In this document: in pieces, positions 1-7,942 of the stretch | Numbering within the stretch: the first letter of the stretch is position 1 | Layout: every line of letters starts with the position of its first letter | From: JAWLBM01 sp041687675 | Lineage (GTDB): Bacteria; Pseudomonadota; Alphaproteobacteria; Rhizobiales; Pleomorphomonadaceae | DNA: 64,000 nucleotides | Direction: 5' to 3' | NCBI GenBank assembly: GCA_041687675.1 | Contig: JAWLBM010000022.1 | Span: 1 to 64,000 of the forward strand | Program-made: the position numbers and the translations under genes | The notes under the pieces: model-generated | Told to the model about the DNA's origin: nothing | Database searches by the model: none | The model's input: only the letters and a program-made list of their open reading frames with translations

Positions 1-71
1 CGCTCATCAACGACGCCATCGGTCCCTCCTTCGGAACCGCTGACAGAATCCATCTCACCTCAAAGCGCTAG
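1..71 (+). CDS. Possible C-terminal end of a gene that starts before the window
   Basis: A reading frame open from the first bases ends with a TAG at 69-71 and would encode about 22 residues. It is too short to recognise a family and may be chance; the surrounding GC bias keeps many frames open. Confidence 0.2.
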   Translation, partial: LINDAIGPSFGTADRIHLTSKR

Positions 72-334
72 AGTCATTCTCCAAATGCGATTCCCCTGAG
101 GCCGGGAGGGCGGTTGCGCTGCTGGCTGTCGCTCTCCTTTCCTCCGCCGCGTTCTGGGCGCCGAGACGGCCGGACCCGTCGAGGCCGGGGATGTCGGCAC
201 GGATGGCGACGGCCACGATGGCGGCCGGCGCGGAGGCTCTCGCGGCCGCGGCGGGGGAGATCCGGGCGGCCGTGGCCGAGGGGCACGGATGACGCCGGTC
301 GGCATACGGTCTCGAATGATTGGGAGCGGCAGGA
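72..334. other. No supported gene; possible remnant of a small secreted Gly/Asp-rich protein
   Basis: No open frame here has both a start with a ribosome binding site and a recognisable product. One frame encodes a hydrophobic signal-like stretch near 112-155 (VALLAVALLSSAAFW), and another frame straight after it encodes a Gly/Asp/Arg-rich string (GDVGTDGDGHDGG). That would fit a small secreted protein broken by a frameshift, but this is only a guess. Confidence 0.25.
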
Positions 335-1027
335 GTGCAGAGTAGCAGCATCGCGTCCGGCAGCTTCGCCCTCGCGCCTTCGGTACTCGCCATCTCCTGC
401 GGCTCGGCGGTCGCGGCGGACGACGGGATCCTCGGCGACCGCGTGGCGAGCGTCACCTAAGGGCCCTACGTCCGGTTCGAGGCAGGCGTGTTCGACGCCG
501 CCTTCGACGACGCGCTTTGGCAGCCCGGCGCCGGGGACCCGACCATCGGCTTCGATCTCGACGGCGACGTCAACGGCCTTGCCTCCTTCGCCCTCGGCTA
601 CGACTGGCAGAATGGCATCGGTCTCGAGGGCGCGGTGCTGGCGACCGGCTGGACCGGCTTCGACGGCCCGTGCACCGGGGCATCGGACGAAGCCTCCTGT
701 TCGCTGCACGCCGACATCTCGGACGGTTCGTTCCGGACGACGGCCCTGATGGCGAACCTCCACTTCGCGCCCTTCGAGGCGCGGGGCTCCCATTTGATCT
801 TCCAGCCGTTCGTGGTCGCCGGCCTCGGCGTCGCCGACTACCGGGCGGGCGACTGGCCCGGGGGCCGGCCACGCCCGCCGGCGAAGTCGCGCCCGTCCCG
901 GGCACGGGACCGGGAACCGAGCCGGGAGCCTGCGGTTGTCACTTCGAGGCAGACCGCGCCCACCGTGCACTCCGACCGCAGCGAGGAAGCATGCTCTACG
1001 TCGACATCCCCACCCCGGACGAGCTGA
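335..1027 (+). pseudogene. Outer-membrane beta-barrel protein, broken by an internal stop
   Basis: A GTG at 335, preceded by GGCAGGA, opens a frame with a signal peptide ending in AVAA, followed by DDGILGDRVASVT. An in-frame TAA at 458-460 interrupts it, and the same frame resumes with GPYVRFEAGVFDAAF and barrel-like alternating segments (ASFALGYDWQNGIGLEGA, HLIFQPFVVAGLGVADYRAG). After about 860 the frame becomes Pro/Arg-rich and loses barrel character, running into the next gene, so the C-terminal strands are also missing. Signal peptide, strand pattern and stop are read directly; the porin/Omp25-like assignment is by resemblance. Stop-codon readthrough is very unlikely. Confidence 0.6.
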
Positions 1028-2100
1028 GGCGCCTGATCGGGGTCCGATCCCGCTGGTGCGTGTCGATCTACCTGCCGACCCACCCGGTGACGCAGCATCG
1101 CGACATCGACCGCCTCGAGCTGAGGGCGCTGGCGGAAGACGCGGTCGGCCAGCTGACCGGATCAGGGGTGCGGGCCAACGAAGTCGCGGACATTCGCGAC
1201 CAGCTGGCGGAACTCGCAGACGACGAGGCCTTCTGGACATACCAGTCCCACGGCCTGGCCGTCTTCGCCGACGCCGATGCGATCCGGACCTTCCGGCTGC
1301 CGGAGAGCGTCAGCCGGGCCAGCGAGGTCAGCGACCGGTTCCATCTTTCGCCGATGATCGCGGCGGTGAGCTTCCCGCGGGTTGGCTACGTGCTCGCGCT
1401 GTCGGAATATGCGGCACGACTGATCGAGGTCACGCCCGACGGGGGCGGCGAGGCGCTGGCCGTGCCGGGGCTGCCCGAGCGTCTCGGCGGTCTCTTCGAT
1501 CCACAGCGCCGGCCGGGCGATCCCGCGATCGGCGAGGGCGGCCAGCCCCTGGCGGTGAGGGACAACGCGCGCGAGGTCGACCGCGCGCTCCGCACGTTCC
1601 TCGCCGGCCTCGACGTCCCGCTGGTGCTTGCGACGGTCGACTCGCTCGCCGCCTCCTACCGGCGCGCCAGTTCCTACCCGAACCTCGCCCCGACCCACAT
1701 CTCCGGCAGCCCGGATCGCCTGTCCGACGGCGAACTGGCCGCGCGGGCGCAGCCGATCCTCAGCGACTACAACGAGCGGCGGCTGCAGGCCGTGAAGGAG
1801 GAGTGGGAGCGGCGCCACTCGTCCGGCCGCAGCGTCGCGGACCTGTCGCAGATCGCGCGAGCCGCAACCCTGGGCGCGGTGGACACCCTGCTCTATGACG
1901 CCGACCGTCCGGTCTACGGCACCGTGGCCGAGGCGGACGGGGCGATCTCCGTCGGCCCGCACGGCCCCGGCACCTACGACATCGTCGACGAGGTGATCGG
2001 CAGGACCATCATGGCGGGCGGGCGTGCCATGGCCGTGGCCGAGGACGACCTTCCCGACCGGCATTCACCGGTCGCGGCGATCCTGCGGTACCCGGTCTGA
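991..2100 (+). CDS. baeRF-like protein (bacterial relative of eRF1/Pelota-type release factors)
   Basis: A soluble protein of 369 residues with no signal peptide. The start ATG at 991 follows GAGGAAGC. The N-terminus (about 1-130) has the SIYLPTHP pattern and the C-terminus (about 330-369) has GPHGPGTYDIVDEVIGRT followed by a short strand, a layout seen in bacterial proteins related to domains 2-3 of archaeo-eukaryotic release factors. Such proteins are predicted to act in ribosome or RNA stress, but their role is unproven. There is no GGQ peptide-release motif. The gene stands alone between a pseudogene and a convergent DUF302 gene. The family call is from memory of the pattern, so confidence is moderate. 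Confidence 0.5.
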   Translation: MLYVDIPTPDELRRLIGVRSRWCVSIYLPTHPVTQHRDIDRLELRALAEDAVGQLTGSGVRANEVADIRDQLAELADDEAFWTYQSHGLAVFADADAIRTFRLPESVSRASEVSDRFHLSPMIAAVSFPRVGYVLALSEYAARLIEVTPDGGGEALAVPGLPERLGGLFDPQRRPGDPAIGEGGQPLAVRDNAREVDRALRTFLAGLDVPLVLATVDSLAASYRRASSYPNLAPTHISGSPDRLSDGELAARAQPILSDYNERRLQAVKEEWERRHSSGRSVADLSQIARAATLGAVDTLLYDADRPVYGTVAEADGAISVGPHGPGTYDIVDEVIGRTIMAGGRAMAVAEDDLPDRHSPVAAILRYPV

Positions 2101-2204
2101 CCCGTCGGGGAGCCCTCCGGGGGCGATGCCGCCCGCGGCCAGGATCGGCTATGGACCTCGCTGCGACCCCGGAGGACGCCCTCCGGCGCCGGCCCGGCCG
2201 ACGC

Positions 2205-2696
2205 TCAGTTCCCGCCCGAGGTGGCCCCCGTTGCGATGCCGTCGAACACCGCGTCGAGTTCGCTGGCAAGATCGGCGAGGGTCTGGCCGCCCTCGTCCAT
2301 GTAGGGCGCGAACACCGTGCCCGGCGTCTTGTAGGAAAGGGTCGCCGTTCCGTCCGCGTCCTCGGTGACATAGAAGCGGATCGGCGCCTCGATGCCGGCG
2401 GCGGTGCTGGCTTCCAGCATGCGCCGGGCGTAGTCGTTGCGGTAGACGCCGACCACCCGGTTGCCGGGGATCTCGAACCCCTGCGCCCTGGCTCCCGCCG
2501 AGGCGCTGGCCGAGGTGACCAGCCCCATCCCTGCGGCCTCGATCGCGGTCTCGAGTTTGAGGTTCAGTTCCTCGAAGCCGAGTTCGGTGTCGATGATCAC
2601 CCATCCCTGCCGCTGGTCCGGCATCTCGGCAGCGGCCGCCGAGGCCAGCATGGCGGCGAGGGCGACGAGGGCGGCGATCTTCGGGATGCGCGTCAT
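2205..2696 (-). CDS. Exported DUF302-domain protein
   Basis: 163 residues. Residues 1-23 form a classic signal peptide (MTRIPKIAALVALAAMLASA, then AAAE). The rest matches the DUF302 pattern: a FEELNLKLETAIEAAGMGLV helix, then GARAQGFEIPGNRVVGVYR, then RMLEAS, and a C-terminal DGTATLSYKTPG strand. DUF302 proteins are small periplasmic or membrane-associated proteins without a firmly known activity. The gene lies about 90 bases downstream of the YkuD gene on the same strand, so the two may be co-transcribed; both products would act in the envelope. Confidence 0.7.
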   Translation of the reverse strand: MTRIPKIAALVALAAMLASAAAAEMPDQRQGWVIIDTELGFEELNLKLETAIEAAGMGLVTSASASAGARAQGFEIPGNRVVGVYRNDYARRMLEASTAAGIEAPIRFYVTEDADGTATLSYKTPGTVFAPYMDEGGQTLADLASELDAVFDGIATGATSGGN

Positions 2697-2787
2697 GGGA
2701 TCGGTCTCCTTGCTTGCGTCTGCGTCTCGATGGAGCGGCCTTCGCTCCTCTTCAAGTCGGGCCCCCGCGGCAGGCGGGCCCGAGCGT

Positions 2788-3495
2788 CTACACCATCATC
2801 GACGGGTCGCCGATCACCCGGATCGGGGCCCGGTCCGGCACCCGGTCGTAGAGATCGATGACGTCCTGGTTGAGGAGGCGGATGCACCCGGACGAGACCG
2901 CGCGCCCGATCGAGGCCGGCTCGTTGGTGCCGTGCAGCCGGTAGAGCGTGTCGACGCCGTCCTGGAAGATGTAGAGGGCGCGGGCGCCCAGGGGGTTGTC
3001 GAGGCCGGGATCCATGCCGCCGTTGGCGATCGAATAGGGCTCGAGCTCCGGCTGCCGCGCGACCATCTCGTCCGGCGGCGTCCAGCGCGGCCACTTGCGC
3101 TTGTACTGGACGCGGGCGCGGCCGGCCCAGGCGAAGCCGTCGCGGCCGACGCCGATGCCATAGCGGACCGCGCTGCCGTCGTCGCGGGTGAGGTAGAGGA
3201 ACTTTGCCGGCGTATCGACCACGAGCGTGCCGGGCGCCTCGCCGGTCGTGTTGTCGACGACGCTGCGCCAGTACAAGGGATCGACGACGGAGACGTCCAC
3301 GGCGGGAACGGGAAAGCGCTCGAACGGCATCGCGTCGTACATCGCGGGCCGTAGCGGGGCGGACGGGAGAGGCTCCGGGGTCAGCGCGACCTCGGCCCGC
3401 GGCATGCATCCGGCCACCAGCGAGGCGCCCGCGCCGGCGAGAAGCACCCTCCGGCTCAGCAGCCGGCCATCCTTCGTTGCTCTGTCGATCCTCAA
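2788..3495 (-). CDS. L,D-transpeptidase, YkuD type, exported lipoprotein-like
   Basis: 235 residues using the TTG start at 3495, which follows AAGGAG at a spacing of 6-7; the longer frame to 3606 lacks such a site. The N-terminus has a twin-arginine/lipobox-like segment (SRRVLLAGAGASLVAGC, Cys about residue 30). The YkuD catalytic block is present near residues 188-207: HGTNEP, then SSGCIRL with the nucleophile Cys at about 204. Such enzymes make 3-3 cross-links in peptidoglycan or attach proteins to it in the periplasm. Length and motifs are normal for the ErfK/YbiS/YcfS group. Confidence 0.85.
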   Translation of the reverse strand: MRIDRATKDGRLLSRRVLLAGAGASLVAGCMPRAEVALTPEPLPSAPLRPAMYDAMPFERFPVPAVDVSVVDPLYWRSVVDNTTGEAPGTLVVDTPAKFLYLTRDDGSAVRYGIGVGRDGFAWAGRARVQYKRKWPRWTPPDEMVARQPELEPYSIANGGMDPGLDNPLGARALYIFQDGVDTLYRLHGTNEPASIGRAVSSGCIRLLNQDVIDLYDRVPDRAPIRVIGDPSMMV

Positions 3496-3823
3496 GCCCG
3501 GCTCCTTCAAAGGCTCTGTCCGTCGCCACGGCGGACGCACGCGCGACCGTGTCGCCCGGGACCACCTTCGGCCCCGGACCCATGGCGTTACGCCCTGGTG
3601 TGGCAAAAAACCGATGCCTCACGTGGAGTTGATGTCGGACGGGGGCTCGCCCGGGCAAATGCGGCACGTGGTCGGCCGGGCGATCTCCCCCGAGACGCTC
3701 GACCCGGCGACGCGAGGCATGACTTTGTCGTGAAGACGTATCTTCGGCGCCGTCCGGCGCGAACTGCATGTTGCGATCCCGCACCGGCGATCGCGCTGAA
3801 AATCACCCGAGGAGATGAACGAG
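3496..3823. other. Divergent intergenic region between YkuD and YHS genes
   Basis: About 330 bases with no convincing gene; all open frames are GC-bias shadows. It must hold the promoters for the two divergent genes. I see no repeats, RNA gene or copy of the ECF promoter found further right. Confidence 0.5.
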
Positions 3824-4336
3824 ATGAACAGGCCCATATCGACGCTCGCCCGCAGGGCCTTCGCGGTCGCCGTGCTCGGCGCCCTGCTGTCGGGCGCGCC
3901 CGCCTGGGTGGGGACGGCTCTCGCCTACGACGAGAATTCCCCCCTTGCGATCAACATAGACGAGCAGGGCGTCGCGCTGCGCGGCTACGACCCGGTGGCC
4001 TACTTCACCGCCGGTGCGCCGACCCCGGGCGATCCCTCCCTGACGGCGGTCCACGACGGCGCCACCTACCGCTTCGCCTCGGCTGCGAACCGCGACACCT
4101 TCCTCGCCGACCCGGCGAAATACGCGCCCGCCTTCGGCGGCTTCTGCGCGATGGGCGCGGCCTTGGAGAAGAAGCTGGACGGCGACCCGAACGTCTGGCG
4201 GATCGTCGACGGACGGCTCTATGTCAACGTCGCCGAGACGGCGCAGAAGCGCTGGCTCGAGGACGTCCCCGGCAACCTCGCCAAGGCCGACGCCAACTGG
4301 CCGAGGATCAAGGACATGGCCCCGAAGGACCTCTGA
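3824..4336 (+). CDS. Exported YHS-domain protein
   Basis: 170 residues from the ATG at 3824, which has GAGGAG nine bases upstream; an ATG at 3815 directly abuts that site and is less likely. Residues 1-35 form a signal peptide with a twin-Arg-like N-terminus (LARRAFAVAVLGALLSG). The YHS motif follows: LRGYDPVAYFTAGAPTPGD and YRFASAANRDTFLADPAKYAPAFGGFCAMG, then a C-terminal WLEDVPGNLAKADANWP. Secreted YHS proteins of this type are common in Proteobacteria and are thought to bind metal, but no activity is established. A hairpin that may be its terminator follows. Confidence 0.8.
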   Translation: MNRPISTLARRAFAVAVLGALLSGAPAWVGTALAYDENSPLAINIDEQGVALRGYDPVAYFTAGAPTPGDPSLTAVHDGATYRFASAANRDTFLADPAKYAPAFGGFCAMGAALEKKLDGDPNVWRIVDGRLYVNVAETAQKRWLEDVPGNLAKADANWPRIKDMAPKDL

Positions 4337-4351
4337 ACCCTCGCCCCGCTC

Positions 4352-4382
4352 CCGGCCGCCTCCCTCCGGGGCGGGCGGCCGG
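4352..4382 (+). terminator. Hairpin after the YHS gene
   Basis: CCGGCCGCC (4352-4360) and GGCGGCCGG (4374-4382) form a perfect 9-bp stem 16 bases after the stop codon. There is no following T-run, so intrinsic termination is uncertain. Confidence 0.4.
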
Positions 4383-4507
4383 CACAGGGCGTGGGGAAGG
4401 TGGCGAGACCGGCGGGCCAGGATGGAGACCGATGCGGCCGAGGAGACCGCCGGTGCCCGGTCGCCCCGACCGGCACGCCCGAGGCCGCGAGCCGACAGGC
4501 CCGGCCG

Positions 4508-5248
4508 TCACCGCTCCAGCGCCGCCGCCTCGTCCTCCGGGGACATCGGCTCGCCCGCCGAGACCGCGTCGAGCCAGGCCTCGAGGGCGGCGAGCGAACC
4601 TGCCGGGGCATAGCCGCCGTCGAGCGGCGCCTCCACCGCGAAGGCGACCCGCCAGGCGCCGTCCGTCCGGCAGGCGACGGCGACGACCGCGTTGCTGCGG
4701 TCCACCTCGAACTCGCGGCAGAGGCTTCCCTCCGCGTCCCGGAAGGTGGCGATCGCCTCGAGCCGTCCGACCTGCGGGATCATCTGCTCGGCGCCCGCGG
4801 GGAGGGTGTCGAGAAGCGCGGCCACCTCGGCCGGCACCGGCTCCGCCACGGCGAGCCCCGCCTGCCGGTCGTCGCCGACGGCGAGGAGGTAGCCCGCCGG
4901 CCCGGCGAGCAGCGCGGCCAGCGACGCGGCTATCAGGGCCGGCCAGGCCCACCCGCCCCGGCGCTGGTCGCGCCTCCGCCCGGCGAGGCTCACGACCTCG
5001 CCCCGCGGAGGTTCGGCCGCGGCGGCCATCGCCCGGATCCGGGCGGCGAGTTCGGGCGGAACCGGCAGGTCGGCCAGCGGCGCGTGCAGGTCCCGGACGG
5101 CGACTCGCGCCTCGGCGAGCGCGGCGACGCGGGCGGCGAGGTTGGGGTCGGAGGCGATCGCCGCCTCGATCGCCGCAGAGGCCTCGTCGTCGAGGACGCC
5201 GTCCGCGAAGGCCATCAGGGTCTCGTCGTCAAAAGCCGTGGTCGCCAT
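4508..5248 (-). CDS. Membrane-anchored anti-sigma factor of the ECF locus
   Basis: 246 residues. The N-terminal 75 residues look like an anti-sigma domain (DDETLMAFADGVLDDEASAAIEAAI), followed by one transmembrane segment at about 100-124 and a periplasmic domain of about 120 residues with one Cys pair (SLCREFEVD, VAVACRTDG). No zinc-binding HxxxCxxC motif of the ChrR type is visible, so it is a non-zinc, single-pass anti-sigma. The gene starts 15 bases after the sigma gene on the same strand, so both are one transcript from the autoregulated promoter at 5775-5802. It is expected to hold the sigma factor at the membrane until an envelope signal releases it. Confidence 0.8.
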   Translation of the reverse strand: MATTAFDDETLMAFADGVLDDEASAAIEAAIASDPNLAARVAALAEARVAVRDLHAPLADLPVPPELAARIRAMAAAAEPPRGEVVSLAGRRRDQRRGGWAWPALIAASLAALLAGPAGYLLAVGDDRQAGLAVAEPVPAEVAALLDTLPAGAEQMIPQVGRLEAIATFRDAEGSLCREFEVDRSNAVVAVACRTDGAWRVAFAVEAPLDGGYAPAGSLAALEAWLDAVSAGEPMSPEDEAAALER

Positions 5249-5263
5249 CCAGGCACTCCCGTG

Positions 5264-5764
5264 TCACAGGTCCGCGCCGGCGATGCCGGTCGCCTCGGCA
5301 ATGCGCCGCCGGGCGCGCGCAAGCCGGCTCATCACCGTTCCGATCGGCAGGTCCAGCACCTCGGCCGCCTCGCGGTAGCTCATCTCCTCGACGCAGACGA
5401 GGAGCAGCAGTTCGCGCTGCTCCGGCGGCAGCCGGTCGACGGCCTCCGCCACCCGTCCGAGAACCAGCCGCCGCTCCGCGGTCGCTTCCCCGTTCAGCGC
5501 CACCAGGTCGATCGCATCCTCGACGTCGACCTCGTCCCCGCGCGTCCGGCGGCGGCGCAGGCGGTCGTACCAGAGGTTGCGCGCGATCCGGAACATCAGC
5601 GCCTCGAGGTTCTCCGCCGATCCGGCCTCGTCCGACGCGAGCGCCCGCTCGCAGGCCGACTGCACCAGGTCGTCCGCGACGTCCGCCGAGCGGCAGAGGC
5701 CGATCGCGAACCGCCGGAGGCGCGGCAGCAGGGCGACGAGGCGATGTCCAAGGTCCGTTTTCAT
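5264..5764 (-). CDS. ECF RNA polymerase sigma factor
   Basis: 166 residues from ATG 5764. Sigma region 2 is at about 8-75 (LLPRLRRFAIGLCRSADVA, then DDLVQSACERAL and ALMFRIARNLWYDRLRR), and region 4 at about 105-160 (LPPEQRELLLLVCVEEMSYREAAEVLDLPIGTVMSRLARAR). An upstream in-frame ATG at 5794 seems to have a strong ribosome site (GAGGGAGGGGA), but those bases contain the -35 of a GGAATA-N16-CGTCTA promoter whose expected start point lies just before 5764. I therefore place the start at 5764, probably on a leaderless or near-leaderless mRNA. The same promoter precedes three nearby genes, so this sigma factor very likely drives itself and them. Confidence 0.9.
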   Translation of the reverse strand: MKTDLGHRLVALLPRLRRFAIGLCRSADVADDLVQSACERALASDEAGSAENLEALMFRIARNLWYDRLRRRRTRGDEVDVEDAIDLVALNGEATAERRLVLGRVAEAVDRLPPEQRELLLLVCVEEMSYREAAEVLDLPIGTVMSRLARARRRIAEATGIAGADL

Positions 5765-5774
5765 GCCGCCCCGG

Positions 5775-5802
5775 TAGACGCCCCGACCCTCCATGCTATT
5801 CC
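5775..5802 (-). promoter_or_regulatory. ECF-type promoter of the sigma/anti-sigma operon
   Basis: On the minus strand GGAATA (5802 to 5797), a 16-base spacer, then CGTCTA (5780 to 5775). It is one of four copies of this arrangement within 2.1 kb. Autoregulation by the sigma factor is inferred from its position. Confidence 0.7.
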
Positions 5803-5873
5803 CCTCCCTCGCCAAGAAATCCGTAGCCGCCCCTGCATACGTAGGATATCGGGGCCGGATGCGGGCGGCGCGC

Positions 5874-5900
5874 GGAATAGGCGGGCGCCCCCGGGCGTCT
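5874..5900 (+). promoter_or_regulatory. ECF-type promoter of the subtilase gene
   Basis: GGAATA (5874-5879), 16-base spacer, CGTCT (5896-5900), placing the transcript start near 5907 and leaving a leader of about 27 bases before the ATG at 5934. Confidence 0.7.
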
Positions 5901-5933
5901 CCTCGCCGGAAGCGCCAGACCGGGAGACGAACC

Positions 5934-7307
5934 ATGCGCGACATCCGCGCGACGCTGATCACACTCCTCCTCGCAGGCGGCCTCGCCGTCGCGGGGCTGC
6001 CGATCCTCGCCGGAGAGGGTCCGTCCGTCCTCTCCGTGCCCCTCGCCCATGCCGACGACGACGATGATGACGACGACGATGATGGCGGCCGCGGGGGCGG
6101 CGGCAGCTCGGACTCGGGCCGGCTGCCGGCCCGCTCGGGTGGCGGCCTCCTCGACCTCCTGTTCGGCGAGGAGCCGCCGAGGCGGGCCGCCCGCCCGGCG
6201 CCGCCGCCGCCCGTGGCCGCCGAGGGCGAGATCGTGGTGAGGGGGCTCGGGCCGGGCGACCTCGACCGGCTGGTCGGCGAGGGCTTCGTCGTGCTTTCGG
6301 AGCGGGTGACCACCGCCGGCGCGCGCCTGCTGCGCCTCAGGGTGCCGCCGGGGGTCGATGCCGACGGGGCGATCCGGCGGGTGGGCGAACTGGACCCGGC
6401 GGCCTCCGCCGACCGCAACCACTTCTACCGCCCGCAGCAGGACGGTGCCTGCACTGCGCCGGTCTGCCGGAACTGGTCGGAGATCGGCTGGCAGGTCGCG
6501 GCCGACCGCTCCTGCGCCGGGCGGATCACGGTCGGGGTGGTCGACACCGGCGTCAACGCCGGGCACGACGTCTTCGCCGGTCGCCGCCTCGAGGTGCTGA
6601 CGACGCGGGACGGCGCGGATGCCGCCTCGGAGCTCAAGCACGGGACGGCCGTGGTCGCCCTCCTCCTCGGGGCCCCTGAAAGCCGGGTTCCGGGGCTGAT
6701 CCCCGACGCGCGGGTGGTGGCGGCCGACCCGTTCACGCGCGCCGGCCGCGACGAGCGGACGGATGCCTTCGGCCTCGTCTCCGCCCTGGATGCGGTCGCG
6801 GAGGCCGGGGCGGACGTGGTCAACCTCAGCCTCGCCGGGCCGGACAACGGCGTGCTCGCCGGGCGGGTCGCCGAGATGATCGCCGACGGGACCGTGGTGG
6901 TGGCCGCCGTGGGGAACGGCGGCCCGCGGGCGAAACCGCTCTTTCCCGCCGGCTATGACGGCGTGATCGGCGTCACGGCGGTCGATGGCCGCGGCAGGGT
7001 CTATCGCCGGGCGCTCCGCGGCGACCAGGTGGACCTCGCCGCGCCGGGCGTGGAGGTTCCGACCGCGGCCTCCATTCGGGGTGTCCGGCCGCAGACCGGC
7101 ACCTCCTTTGCCGCCCCGTTCGTGACCGCGGCCGCGGCCCTGCTCGTCGCGACCCGGCCCGGCATCGCGCCGGACCGGGTCGAGGCGGCGCTCGGGGCCG
7201 CGGCGCGGGATCTTGGCGACCCGGGCCGCGACCCCGTCTTCGGCTACGGCCTCCTGCAGGCCGCCGGCGAGTGCGGCGAAGCCGCGATTGAGGTCGAGAC
7301 CGACTGA
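5934..7307 (+). CDS. Secreted subtilisin-like serine protease (S8) with a poly-Asp segment
   Basis: 457 residues. The signal peptide is at 1-40, ending AHA. Ten aspartates directly follow it (41-50), then a Gly/Ser stretch, and a Pro-rich linker near 88-95. A prodomain-like region follows (about 98-165: VRGLGPGDLDRLVGEGFVVL). The catalytic triad is clear: Asp204 (GVVDTGV), His236 (LKHGTAVV) and Ser391 (GTSFAAP), with the oxyanion Asn328 (VGNGG). The enzyme should act outside the cytoplasm. It faces away from the ECF sigma gene and carries its promoter, so it is a likely target. The poly-Asp run matches the Asp blocks in the neighbouring low-complexity protein, suggesting linked function. Confidence 0.88.
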   Translation: MRDIRATLITLLLAGGLAVAGLPILAGEGPSVLSVPLAHADDDDDDDDDDGGRGGGGSSDSGRLPARSGGGLLDLLFGEEPPRRAARPAPPPPVAAEGEIVVRGLGPGDLDRLVGEGFVVLSERVTTAGARLLRLRVPPGVDADGAIRRVGELDPAASADRNHFYRPQQDGACTAPVCRNWSEIGWQVAADRSCAGRITVGVVDTGVNAGHDVFAGRRLEVLTTRDGADAASELKHGTAVVALLLGAPESRVPGLIPDARVVAADPFTRAGRDERTDAFGLVSALDAVAEAGADVVNLSLAGPDNGVLAGRVAEMIADGTVVVAAVGNGGPRAKPLFPAGYDGVIGVTAVDGRGRVYRRALRGDQVDLAAPGVEVPTAASIRGVRPQTGTSFAAPFVTAAAALLVATRPGIAPDRVEAALGAAARDLGDPGRDPVFGYGLLQAAGECGEAAIEVETD

Positions 7308-7346
7308 CCGCCGCCGGGCTGGTGCGGGGGTGGCCCGCTCCGCCGG

Positions 7347-7781
<435 letters not shown>

Positions 7782-7842
7782 CTGGCGTATCTCCGGGAAA
7801 ATGTCCGTCGCCGACGCCGCGTCCGCGACGTCGCGGCGGGGA

Positions 7843-7868
7843 AGACGTGCGCCGGGCCGGTTTATTCC
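7843..7868 (-). promoter_or_regulatory. ECF-type promoter of the low-complexity protein gene
   Basis: On the minus strand GGAATA (7868 to 7863), a 15-base spacer, then CGTCT (7847 to 7843). It is back-to-back with a second copy serving the gene at 7943. Confidence 0.6.
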
Positions 7869-7881
7869 CTGCGGCCGGTGC

Positions 7882-7908
7882 GGAATAGCCGGGCAGGCTC
7901 GCGCGTCT
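7882..7908 (+). promoter_or_regulatory. ECF-type promoter of the gene at 7943
   Basis: GGAATA (7882-7887), 16-base spacer, CGTCT (7904-7908), 35 bases before the start codon. Spacing and both elements match the copies at 5874 and 5802. Confidence 0.68.
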
Positions 7909-7942
7909 ACGCCTGCGACACCAGCACGGAGGCGTCCACCCG

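Noticed and set aside
5765..5794. ATG 5794 as the sigma-factor start
   Set aside because: Its apparent ribosome site coincides with the -35 of the shared ECF promoter, and region 2 begins normally from ATG 5764.
3598..5826. A 742-codon plus-strand frame
   Set aside because: Overlaps the YHS, anti-sigma and sigma genes in other frames and encodes an Arg/Pro-rich string.
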